From Bacteroidota bacterium (GTDB taxonomy: Bacteria; Bacteroidota; Rhodothermia; Rhodothermales; JAAAOL01), in NCBI GenBank assembly GCA_009908885.1, contig JAAAOL010000238.1:1-7540 (forward strand): a stretch of 7,540 nucleotides of DNA, written 5' to 3'. Shown here piece by piece: positions 1 through 4,978 of the stretch; position 1 is the first letter of the stretch, and each line of letters opens with the position of its first letter. The position numbers and the translations under genes are program-made. The notes beneath the pieces are model-generated. The model saw only the letters and a list, made by a program, of their open reading frames with translations, ran no database searches and was not told where the DNA came from.

Positions 1-264
1 GGCCGTCGCGCCGGAGAGCCACATCCCGTCGTTGTCGATGCCCGCAGGCTTGCGCAGGTGGCGACGGAAATAGATGAGCGCGCCCCCGCCCAGCAGGCCG
101 AAGCTGAGCAGTAGCATCGCGAGCGGGACCCCCGCGCCCGCCCCGAAGAAGGCGGCCATCAGCGCCAGCGCGCCCAGGCCGACCATCGCGAGGCCGACTC
201 GCTCAGTCGCGTCGAAGTGGCTCGTCGGGCTGGTGAGTTGAAAGCTTGCGTCGTAGCGGGCCAT
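1..264 (-). CDS. Two-helix membrane protein, N-terminal part (cut by window edge)
   Basis: This minus-strand gene starts with ATG at 264 and runs off the left edge, so only the first 88 residues are visible. A good ribosome binding sequence, GAGGAA, lies three bases upstream of the start (268-273). The protein begins with about 20 soluble residues, followed by two hydrophobic stretches (about 24-41 and 47-66) separated by a Gly/Ala-rich turn. A basic patch (YFRRHLRKP, 65-73) follows and marks a cytoplasmic edge by the positive-inside rule. The visible end, KPAGIDNDGMW, resembles from memory the start of membrane FeS-binding proteins that in Bacteroidota sit next to a flavoprotein like its upstream neighbour. 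No cysteine cluster is visible in this part, so that identity is inference. It is 57 bases downstream of the oxidoreductase on the same strand and probably cotranscribed with it. Confidence 0.7.
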   Translation of the reverse strand, partial: MARYDASFQLTSPTSHFDATERVGLAMVGLGALALMAAFFGAGAGVPLAMLLLSFGLLGGGALIYFRRHLRKPAGIDNDGMWLSGATA

Positions 265-321
265 GAGTTCCTCGTTCGATTCCGTCTCCAAGAATGATGC
301 ACCAAGGCGTTCGACCGTTGA

Positions 322-1659
322 TCAGGCGAAGATGCGCTGCAAGAGGCCGGGCTTGCGTTCCAGCTTCAGCTTCTCGGTGGGATGCTGCAGGTTATAGAGG
401 CGAATAAATTCGTACTCGACCGACCGGAAAAACTCGGGGTTGAAGCACGCCTCACGGAGATGCTTGATGACGTAGGGCAAGGAGCGCTCTTCTTGCAACC
501 ACCGCTCGCACACGTCGTGGCGGAACCGCACGCCGAGCAGGTTAAACCCGGTGACCCGCTGCGTCTCTGCCTCGTAGTTGATGCGGATGAGCATCCGCGC
601 CTCGGGATCTTTCCACACCTGGCTTTCGATTCCATCGACGTCCGTCGGTGGGATGTCGCCGTAGGTCTGGTATTCGACGCCGAAGAACTTGGCCGAGTTG
701 AAGAAGATGCCCCGATCGTAGGGCGTCGGGTGGCCGCAGATCGTCTTGGCCACGGTCTTTCCGTGGCGCCGCCCGGTGTACCAGAGCAGGTCGATCTTGC
801 GGTGGCCGATGCCTTCCTCCTTAAATTCGTTGCAATCCCCCACCGCGTAGACGTTCGGGACGTTGGTCCGGAAATACTCGTCCACCAGCACGCCCCGGTT
901 CGTCGCGATGGCGGAGCGCTCGACCACGTCGATCGTGGGCGTGACGCCGATGGTGATACCGACGAACTGGCACGGGATCTCTTCGCCGTGGTTGGTGACG
1001 ACGGCCCGCACTTGCCCGTGCTCGTCTCCAAGAATCTCCTTCAGCTCCGTCTCCAGGCGCAGGTCGATGCCGTGGTCGCGGATCTCCTGGTTGATGATCT
1101 GCTGTTCTTCGGGCGGCAGCACGTTGGCGAAGTAGCCCGACTCGCGCACCAGAAACGTCACCGGGATGTCGCGCGTGTGCAGCATCTCGGCCATCTCCAC
1201 GCCGATGAGCCCGCCACCGACCACGACGGCCTGCTCCACGTCGGGCGTTCGGGCCTCCATCTGCTCTAGATCTTGCAGACTCACCATGCCCTGCACGCCG
1301 TCTAGATCCTCCCCTGGCCAGCCGACGAAGCGCGGGTGGGCCCCCGTCGCGAGAATCAGCACGTCGTAGTCGACCGCGTCGCCGTCGCGCAGGTGCAGGC
1401 GCTGGGCGTCCGTATCGATCGTCTCGACGAAGCCGCGCACCAGGTCGATGCGGTTTTTCGCCCAGAAGTGATCCTCGTACGGCTTCGTGTCCTGGTAGCG
1501 CATGTGGCCCATGTAGATGTACATGAGCGCCGGGCGCGAGTAGTGGTGGTCCGACTCATCCGAGATGATCGTGATGCGGCGGTCACTCCACTTGCGGATG
1601 AAGCGGGCGGCGGTGACGCCAGCCACCCCGTTCCCGATGATGGCAACGTGCTCGGGCAT
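322..1659 (-). CDS. FAD/NAD(P)-dependent oxidoreductase, pyridine nucleotide-disulfide family fold
   Basis: This is a 445-residue flavoprotein. The first Rossmann motif, IIGNGVAG (7-14), binds FAD; LATGAHPR (103-110) is the ATG box; VVVGGGLIGVEMAE (145-158) is the NAD(P)-binding GxGxxG; YAVGD (271-275) is the second FAD contact. This order is that of NADH:rubredoxin/nitrite/ferredoxin reductase-type enzymes, which pass electrons from NAD(P)H to a small redox partner. There is no CxxC or CxxxxC redox pair near the FAD motifs, so it is not a disulfide reductase. About 120 residues follow the core and include an unusual stretch, HDVCERWLQEE (381-391), of unknown role. The reading frame stays open far upstream, but homology begins at MPEHVAIIGNG, so ATG at 1659 is chosen. 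No clear Shine-Dalgarno sequence precedes it; instead a 13-base palindrome sits at 1664-1676. It is probably an operon with the downstream membrane protein. The specific electron acceptor cannot be read from sequence. Confidence 0.88.
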   Translation of the reverse strand: MPEHVAIIGNGVAGVTAARFIRKWSDRRITIISDESDHHYSRPALMYIYMGHMRYQDTKPYEDHFWAKNRIDLVRGFVETIDTDAQRLHLRDGDAVDYDVLILATGAHPRFVGWPGEDLDGVQGMVSLQDLEQMEARTPDVEQAVVVGGGLIGVEMAEMLHTRDIPVTFLVRESGYFANVLPPEEQQIINQEIRDHGIDLRLETELKEILGDEHGQVRAVVTNHGEEIPCQFVGITIGVTPTIDVVERSAIATNRGVLVDEYFRTNVPNVYAVGDCNEFKEEGIGHRKIDLLWYTGRRHGKTVAKTICGHPTPYDRGIFFNSAKFFGVEYQTYGDIPPTDVDGIESQVWKDPEARMLIRINYEAETQRVTGFNLLGVRFRHDVCERWLQEERSLPYVIKHLREACFNPEFFRSVEYEFIRLYNLQHPTEKLKLERKPGLLQRIFA

Positions 1660-1663
1660 GTAA

Positions 1664-1676
1664 AGACGCAGCGTCT
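1664..1676. promoter_or_regulatory. 13-base palindrome just upstream of oxidoreductase start
   Basis: AGACGC and GCGTCT are perfect arms around one central base, ending four bases before the start codon of the minus-strand oxidoreductase. A one-base loop cannot form an RNA hairpin, so if functional it would be a protein-binding operator. It occupies the place where a ribosome binding site would normally be. Short palindromes of this kind arise by chance about once or twice in a window of this size, so confidence is low. Confidence 0.25.
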
Positions 1677-1686
1677 GGTGAAAGGC

Positions 1687-1731
1687 GGACGATGCGATGC
1701 TGGGCTCGGCGAGGGTTGTGGCGCATCGTCC
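1687..1731 (-). promoter_or_regulatory. 10-base inverted repeat in the oxidoreductase leader
   Basis: GGACGATGCG (1687-1696) is perfectly complementary to CGCATCGTCC (1722-1731), with 25 bases between. In the minus-strand transcript this would form a 10-bp stem shortly before the start codon of the oxidoreductase; alternatively the two arms could be half-sites for a dimeric regulator. No T-run follows, so it is not a terminator. Confidence 0.35.
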
Positions 1732-1755
1732 TCCGATACGTGCGATGGACCCCGC

Positions 1756-1768
1756 GGGTGTTACACCC
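1756..1768. promoter_or_regulatory. 13-base palindrome GGGTGT-T-ACACCC in divergent intergenic region
   Basis: GGGTGT and ACACCC are perfect arms around a single T, in the middle of the region between the divergent oxidoreductase and nadK genes. The position suits an operator serving one or both promoters. The bound regulator is not recognisable from the sequence. Confidence 0.3.
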
Positions 1769-1825
1769 TGTTCACGATGCATAAGGCGAGGCCGCCGAGG
1801 CCCGCAGACACACGGGGCGGCCATC

Positions 1826-1855
1826 TTGCTTTTCGGACGAGGCGGGTCTAGTTTG
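1826..1855 (+). promoter_or_regulatory. nadK: Possible nadK promoter
   Basis: TTG at 1826-1828 and TAGTTTG at 1849-1855 are separated by 20 bases. This resembles the Bacteroidota pattern of TTG followed about 20 bases later by TAnnTTTG, except that one base is missing from the TAnnTTTG element. Read as a sigma-70 pair it is TTGCTT, 17 bases, TAGTTT, a weak match. It lies about 50 bases upstream of the nadK start. No better promoter was seen on the plus strand here. Confidence 0.3.
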
Positions 1856-1903
1856 CGGCTCCGCACCTCGCCTCGGTGGTCGTCGCGCACATGGGCTGGA
1901 CGT

Positions 1904-2788
1904 ATGAGAATAGGCATCACAGGCAACACCAGCAAAGACGAACTGTGGGATCCCGTCGCCTCGCTGATCGACTGGCTGGAGACGGATGCTGTGGCGTATT
2001 GCCTGCACCAGGACATCGCTGACGGACTGGCGGCCCGCGACCTCGTCGACGCCTCGCTCTGCCAGCAGCACACCGAGCCGGACCTGGCTGACGCGTCCGA
2101 CGTGATCCTCTCTTTCGGCGGCGATGGCACCTTGCTCAACAGCGCGCACGAGGTCGGCGCCCGCGGCACGCCCCTGCTCGGCATCAACATCGGGCGCCTC
2201 GGCTTTCTGGCGGACGTGGAGGTCGGGCAGGTGCGGGAGGCCATCCGCCACCTGGACCAGGGCACCTATTCGATCGAGCCGCGCCTCGTCCTCACCACCG
2301 AATTCGACGTGGACGGCACCCGGCGTCACGTCTGGGCGCTGAACGAGTTCGTCATCGCCCGCGGGGGGCCGGTCAGCCTCATCAACATCGACGTGACGGT
2401 CGATGGCACGCCGCTGAACACGTACTGGGCCGACGGGCTCATCATGGCGACGCCCACCGGCTCTACGGCGTACTCGCTCGCGGTGAACGGCCCCATCGTG
2501 ATGCCCGGCTCGGACGTGGTCATCCTCTCCCCGCTGGCCCCGCACAGCCTCACGGTCCGCCCCTTCGTCCTCTCCGCCGACGCCGTCATCGAAGCACGCG
2601 TGGACGGGAAGGACCAGCCCTGCGTCCTCGCCGCCGATGGCAAGAGCATCCTGCTGAACGACGTTCAATCCAGCCTTACGATGCGCCGCGCCGAGCACCG
2701 CGTCAACCTCGTGAAGCTCCCCGGCCAGCACTATTTCCAGACGCTCCGCTCCAAGCTGATGTGGGGCGTCCGCAACCACCGCCGGTGA
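1904..2788 (+). CDS. nadK: NAD kinase
   Basis: NAD kinase phosphorylates NAD to NADP in the cytoplasm and is the only route to NADP in bacteria. The 294-residue length is normal for the family. Diagnostic motifs are in order: FGGDGTLL (71-78), the GGDGT nucleotide-binding loop with the catalytic Asp; INIGRLGFLAD (94-104); LNEFVI (146-151); ADGLIMATPTGSTAYSLA (177-194), the glycine/threonine-rich substrate-binding segment; and SPLAPHSLTVRP (209-220). The ATG at 1904 gives MRIGITGN, a typical first beta strand; the frame is open further upstream but the extra residues are low-complexity and unlike the family. The ATG at 1891 is in a different frame. The ribosome binding site is weak (GGA six bases upstream). 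It is transcribed divergently from the oxidoreductase and converges on the tRNA cluster. It is a core housekeeping gene, which supports this side being chromosome rather than island. Confidence 0.96.
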   Translation: MRIGITGNTSKDELWDPVASLIDWLETDAVAYCLHQDIADGLAARDLVDASLCQQHTEPDLADASDVILSFGGDGTLLNSAHEVGARGTPLLGINIGRLGFLADVEVGQVREAIRHLDQGTYSIEPRLVLTTEFDVDGTRRHVWALNEFVIARGGPVSLINIDVTVDGTPLNTYWADGLIMATPTGSTAYSLAVNGPIVMPGSDVVILSPLAPHSLTVRPFVLSADAVIEARVDGKDQPCVLAADGKSILLNDVQSSLTMRRAEHRVNLVKLPGQHYFQTLRSKLMWGVRNHRR

Positions 2789-2807
2789 GATGCTGCTCCT
2801 GCGACAT

Positions 2808-2841
2808 AAAAAAAAGAGCGGGCATCAGATGCTCGGGGCTC
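2808..2841 (-). terminator. Rho-independent terminator of the tRNA cluster
   Basis: Read on the minus strand, GAGC...GCTC arms (2831-2834 with 2816-2819, or 2838-2841 as the outer arm) enclosing GCATC/GATGC are followed by eight consecutive T residues (2808-2815). The stem is short, but the unbroken T-run directly after it is characteristic. It lies 14 bases beyond the last tRNA-Asp, as expected for the end of the tRNA transcript, and in the 66-base gap that separates it from convergent nadK. Confidence 0.65.
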
Positions 2842-2854
2842 GTTGACGTTGCAG

Positions 2855-2929
2855 CGGTCCGGACGGGACTCGAACCCGCGACCTCCGGCGTGACAGGCCG
2901 GCGTTCTAACCAAACTGAACTACCGGACC
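2855..2929 (-). tRNA. tRNA-Asp (anticodon GTC), downstream copy
   Basis: This 75-base tRNA has a complete cloverleaf: acceptor GGTCCGG/CCGGACC, D arm GTTC/GAAC, anticodon stem CCGGC/GCCGG with loop CTGTCAC (anticodon GTC, Asp), five-base variable loop, and T arm GCGGG-TTCGAGT-CCCGT with one terminal G-T pair. The discriminator base is G. CCA is not encoded, so it must be added by the CCA-adding enzyme. It is identical to the second copy 109 bases upstream. Confidence 0.97.
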
Positions 2930-2963
2930 GAGTGCAATCGGAATCCTGGCGAAGTAAAAGAAG

Positions 2964-3038
2964 CGGTCCGGACGGGACTCGAACCCGCGACCTCCGGCGT
3001 GACAGGCCGGCGTTCTAACCAAACTGAACTACCGGACC
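2964..3038 (-). tRNA. tRNA-Asp (anticodon GTC), upstream copy
   Basis: This copy is identical in every base to the one at 2855-2929; the identity covers 78 bases (2853-2930 equals 2962-3039) and ends sharply at both sides, pointing to a recent tandem duplication or gene conversion. Acceptor GGTCCGG/CCGGACC, anticodon loop CTGTCAC. The 34-base spacer between the copies holds no terminator, so both are probably cut from one transcript that originally began with tRNA-Phe. Confidence 0.97.
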
Positions 3039-3056
3039 GCGTAAACAAACAGCATG

Positions 3057-3101
3057 TGGTGGTCAGGGACGGAATCGAACCGCCGACACACGGATTTTCA
3101 G
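3057..3101 (-). pseudogene. 3' half of tRNA-Phe(GAA): probable attachment site of an integrated element
   Basis: Reading the minus strand, the sequence starts abruptly with the anticodon loop CTGAAAA (GAA, Phe), continues with the 3' anticodon strand TCCGT, variable loop GTGTC, T arm GGCGG-TTCGATT-CCGTC, acceptor strand CCTGACC, discriminator A and an encoded CCA. It therefore contains tRNA positions 32 to 76. The 5' half is missing: position 31 should pair with T39 but is T, and no GGTCAGG acceptor strand exists in the following 150 bases. Tyrosine integrases commonly target this part of tRNA genes; the element rebuilds the tRNA at one end and leaves a 3' fragment at the other. The fragment lies next to the original tRNA-Asp neighbours, so the element should extend rightwards. 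Confidence 0.85.
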
Positions 3102-3127
3102 AACGCGTGACGGCCTTCGAAAATCTC

Positions 3128-3156
3128 CCTATACGACGCACTTAGGGGGATTTCGA
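3128..3156 (-). promoter_or_regulatory. Possible replacement promoter for the tRNA-Asp pair
   Basis: On the minus strand TCGAAA (3151-3156) and TATAGG (3128-3133) are separated by exactly 17 bases; each matches four of six consensus positions of sigma-70 -35 and -10 boxes. Transcription would start around 3121, just ahead of the tRNA-Phe fragment and the two tRNA-Asp genes, which the insertion has cut from their original promoter. The match is weak. Confidence 0.22.
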
Positions 3157-3174
3157 CCCTGTATCCACGAGAGA

Positions 3175-3193
3175 GTGACAAATAGGTGACAAA
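3175..3193. repeat. Tandem GTGACAAA repeats near the attachment site
   Basis: GTGACAAA occurs at 3175-3182 and again at 3186-3193, spaced 11 bases start to start, i.e. on roughly the same face of the helix. They lie about 75-90 bases inside the inferred element end. Direct repeats at this distance are typical of integrase arm-type binding sites, but two copies of eight bases are weak evidence. A second symmetry, GATTTTC (3093-3099) and GAAAATC (3119-3125), flanks the junction itself. Confidence 0.3.
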
Positions 3194-3248
3194 GAGCAAG
3201 ATTTCAGCGCCGCACCCGGCAGCGCCCGCCTCTCTCCAGCGGGCGGCG

Positions 3249-3488
3249 TTACACCAGATTCGGACGGGCGAAGTTCCCGAAGATCCGGCGGGCCGCAGCG
3301 TCGTACGCCTTCGCGGCCTCCACCTCGTCAGCATGGTATCCCAGGTGGATCGCCTTGCCGTCAACGTAGATCCGCGCCAGCCATTTTTGACTGCGGACGT
3401 GGAAGGTAACGCCCTTAAAGCGGGAATGGCAAGCCCGCGTGTTTACCTTTCGCTGATTCCTCATATTCTCCTGATGACTGCATCCCAC
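3249..3488 (-). CDS. Orphan AP2 DNA-binding domain, remnant of an HNH-AP2 endonuclease
   Basis: The 79-residue product has one AP2/ERF domain (about 22-77): SRFKGVTFHVRSQKWLAR, IHLGYHADEVEAAKAYD and AARRIFGNFARPN carry the hallmark GV, W, AR, LG, EAA-AYD and FG residues. In bacteria and phages AP2 domains usually sit behind an HNH nuclease in homing-type endonucleases. The N-terminus here, CSHQENMRNQRK, is the stretch that normally joins HNH to AP2. Upstream of it the frame runs only 15 more codons without HNH residues to a stop at 3534-3536. So the nuclease half is lost, leaving a DNA-binding relic. The listed start is GTG at 3488; ATG at 3464 is an alternative and has GGAG three bases upstream, giving 71 residues that contain the whole domain. 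It may still bind DNA, but function is unproven. Confidence 0.75.
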   Translation of the reverse strand: MGCSHQENMRNQRKVNTRACHSRFKGVTFHVRSQKWLARIYVDGKAIHLGYHADEVEAAKAYDAAARRIFGNFARPNLV

Positions 3489-3535
3489 TCGTCGCGCGCG
3501 ACGCCAGACAGCGCGAATATGAATCGCATGGAATC

Positions 3536-4012
3536 ATGACGAATCGGCGATCCGTCCTCCTTATCTATCTGCTCGCTCTTGCACTTTTTACATTCGCATC
3601 GGGCTGCGAACTGCTCGGTATCGGTGCCGACGATGTGCGCGTCACGACGAACCGGACTTCGTACACCGTCGGCCCTTCCGAGAGGATTCAACTGACGGTG
3701 CGAAATAACCTCGACGATACCATCTATTACGTCTGCACCGGCAAGGTCTACCTGCATGAGCTAGACAAGGACCGAGTTATCAACTCCAGGCAGGTGCATG
3801 GCTTCGAGGAATGTCTCGCTCGCAGCCCTATCGAACCCGGCGCCTCGCAGTCCTTTGAGATCGCATTCGACTACATAGACGATTTTCGGTTTGACGAAAC
3901 CGTCCGTTACCGCCTCGTGATCGACCTGTATGAGGATATAGACTTCAAGCGACCGCTGGACGAGACGGATCGACGGTCGAACACCTTCAGGATTACCCGC
4001 AGAAGTAGCTGA
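3536..4012 (+). CDS. Lipoprotein with Ig-like domain, unknown function
   Basis: The 158-residue protein begins MTNRRSVLLIYLLALALF, a basic n-region and hydrophobic helix, then ASGC with Cys24 as the likely lipidated residue (the -3 position is Ala, a permitted lipobox variant). It should be exported and anchored to a membrane by lipid. The mature part (33-155) is predicted beta-rich: VTTNRTSYTVGPSERIQLTV, later IEPGASQSFEIAFDY, then RYRLVIDLYED. This alternation resembles BsuPI-like or other Ig-like domains seen in many Bacteroidota-type lipoproteins. Two extra cysteines (about 67 and 88) could form a disulfide outside the cytoplasm. ATG at 3536 is preceded by no clear ribosome binding site. 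A small secreted-protein gene follows after nine bases, so the two were probably cotranscribed. Partner and role are not recognisable. Confidence 0.8.
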   Translation: MTNRRSVLLIYLLALALFTFASGCELLGIGADDVRVTTNRTSYTVGPSERIQLTVRNNLDDTIYYVCTGKVYLHELDKDRVINSRQVHGFEECLARSPIEPGASQSFEIAFDYIDDFRFDETVRYRLVIDLYEDIDFKRPLDETDRRSNTFRITRRSS

Positions 4013-4021
4013 CTGCGTGCC

Positions 4022-4336
4022 ATGCCGAAGATAATCTGGATGTCGCTGCTCCTGTTCGTTGGGGGCGGCATCTACGTACCGGCCACGCTCTCGCCGCCTG
4101 ACCTGCTCTACCCCGAAGAGAACGGCTTCAACTGGACGGGGGCAGATTTCGCGTGGACCTCCTCTCCCGGCGCCGTGGCGTATCAGTTCCAGATCGTAAG
4201 CGACAATATCCTGCGTTCGAGATCATGCTGCTCCAGCACGACGGATTCAGTGCTGGACTCCCCCGAAACCCCAAAGAGCGACGCCCCCACGTGGAACGGC
4301 TCAAGGAAGCGGTGCGCCTGCACGCAGCGAATCTAG
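4022..4336 (+). CDS. Secreted protein with Fn3-like start, probably truncated
   Basis: The 104-residue frame begins MPKIIWMSLLLFVGGGIYV, a signal peptide without a lipobox cysteine. Residues 24-61 read like the first strands of a fibronectin-III-type domain: SPPDLLYPEENG, ADFAWTSSPGAVAYQFQIVSDN. After residue about 61 the sequence becomes rich in Ser, Cys and Thr (SRSCCSSTTDS) and ends in an Arg/Cys-rich tail that does not look like the rest of such a domain, although TTDSVLDSPE could be a remaining strand. At the same place another plus-strand frame starts to look protein-like. A frameshift or deletion fusion near 4200-4215 is the simplest reading, leaving a gene that is broken or has a foreign tail. 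The nine-base gap after the lipoprotein gene suggests translational coupling in the original operon. Confidence 0.45.
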   Translation: MPKIIWMSLLLFVGGGIYVPATLSPPDLLYPEENGFNWTGADFAWTSSPGAVAYQFQIVSDNILRSRSCCSSTTDSVLDSPETPKSDAPTWNGSRKRCACTQRI

Positions 4337-4368
4337 GCTACGATACCTGGCTGGAGGAGCGGGAATAG
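4201..4368 (+). pseudogene. C-terminal remnant of an unrecognised protein, out of frame with the gene before it
   Basis: In the frame ending with TAG at 4366-4368 the translation from about 4206 reads AFEIMLLQHDGF, then RRPHVERLKEAVRLHAANLG and YDTWLEERE. The second part is a convincing amphipathic helix with GC-ending codons, typical of a real C-terminus rather than of a shadow frame. It has no start codon with context and overlaps the tail of the preceding frame, so it looks like the end of a gene whose beginning was deleted. The HDG turn could recall the HD motif of polymerase C-terminal regions, but this is too short to name a family. Where coding homology starts cannot be fixed by eye. 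Confidence 0.35.
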
Positions 4369-4388
4369 ATAGCTCGTTATGGTCGCCG

Positions 4389-4423
4389 CGTCACGGTGAC
4401 GTGGTACTCACCATCGTCGATGG
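4389..4423. repeat. Two adjacent 13-base palindromes between convergent genes
   Basis: CGTCAC-G-GTGACG (4389-4401) and CCATCG-T-CGATGG (4411-4423) are perfect odd palindromes nine bases apart, filling most of the 74-base gap between the plus-strand remnant and the minus-strand 76-residue gene. There is no T-run on either side, so they are not obvious terminators. On the minus strand the same segment reads TEDAIDDGEYHVTVTRRP before a TAA at 4378-4380, a possible scrap of old coding sequence. Confidence 0.25.
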
Positions 4424-4442
4424 CGTCTTCGGTCACCCCTCA

Positions 4443-4673
4443 TCACAGCTTTAGCCACGACGGAGTCGGGACCAGGGTGTGCTCGTAGTATGCGCGAACC
4501 GCAACCTGGAGATACGTAACCGCGGCAGCCTCATCTAGGATAATGATGTTTGGGGAGACTCCCGGGACGACGAATTCGTATTTGTCGTCTCGATACTGAA
4601 CGTCTCGGATGACAAGAATCTCCTCAGCCAGACGCATTAGGTCCTTCAGTGGGAGATCATCTAGGCGCTTCAT
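4443..4673 (-). CDS. Small hypothetical protein, 76 residues
   Basis: I do not recognise this protein. It starts MKRLDDLPLKDLMRLAEEIL, a likely amphipathic helix, followed by a beta-rich middle (VIRDVQYRDDKYEFVVPG, NIIILDE) and a second helix (AAAVTYLQVAVRAYYEH), ending TPSWLKL. The alternation looks like a compact folded alpha/beta protein and the codons are not GC-extreme, as in other island genes. There is no signal peptide or membrane segment. The ATG at 4673 has no Shine-Dalgarno sequence, but TATACAT lies about 12 bases upstream and could be a -10 box of a nearly leaderless transcript. It is separate from neighbours on both sides: convergent with the remnant at 4368 and 305 bases downstream of the toxin gene. 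Its size would fit an immunity, antitoxin or regulator role, but nothing proves one. Confidence 0.55.
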   Translation of the reverse strand: MKRLDDLPLKDLMRLAEEILVIRDVQYRDDKYEFVVPGVSPNIIILDEAAAVTYLQVAVRAYYEHTLVPTPSWLKL

Positions 4674-4978
4674 TGAAGTCTATGTATATGCACCTCGTGG
4701 GCGCGTTAATTGGCAGAACGACCGACCTGGTCGCCTGCGCTATTCTTCTTATACGCTACGCCGGGGAAAAGTGGATTTAGGGCGGTGAAGTGCCTATGCA
4801 TTTTCAATGAACCCAAGAGCGGTCGCCTCGGGTCGATTACCCAGGCCCGTCTAAGCCTCCGCTACGCCAGCGCCCCTCAGACGCTCGGGTATTCCCTCGG
4901 CGGAATCACGCGTCCCTGGGCACTACGGGGCATGTATGAGGCTGCTGGGGCCAAGCGCTGCTGGGCTTCTACTCACTG
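4674..4978. other. 305-base stretch without a supported gene
   Basis: Open frames cross this stretch (for example plus 4710-5036), but they have odd composition and run antisense into the toxin gene, so they are not called. A 31-codon minus frame, ATG at 4801 to TAA at 4706, reads MHRHFTALNPLFPGVAYKK at its start and looks somewhat protein-like, yet it has no upstream context and no relatives I recognise. The segment may be decayed coding DNA. I see no RNA gene, repeat array or terminator in it. Confidence 0.4.

Noticed and set aside
1697..1903. 69-codon upstream extension of nadK
   Set aside because: Arg/Pro/Ser-rich and unlike NAD kinases; MRIGITGN at 1904 is the normal start.
1660..2265. 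Open 202-codon upstream extension of the oxidoreductase frame
   Set aside because: It is antisense to nadK, low in complexity and outside the family's N-terminus; the FAD-binding strand starts right after ATG at 1659.
2853..3039. 78-base direct repeat as a CRISPR or insertion sequence signal
   Set aside because: It is fully explained by two identical tRNA-Asp genes; no CRISPR-like array occurs in the window.
2731..3141. Short frames reading through the tRNA genes on both strands
   Set aside because: They translate tRNA sequence (typical GGRGFESRP-like and TGLEPATSG-like artefacts), not proteins.
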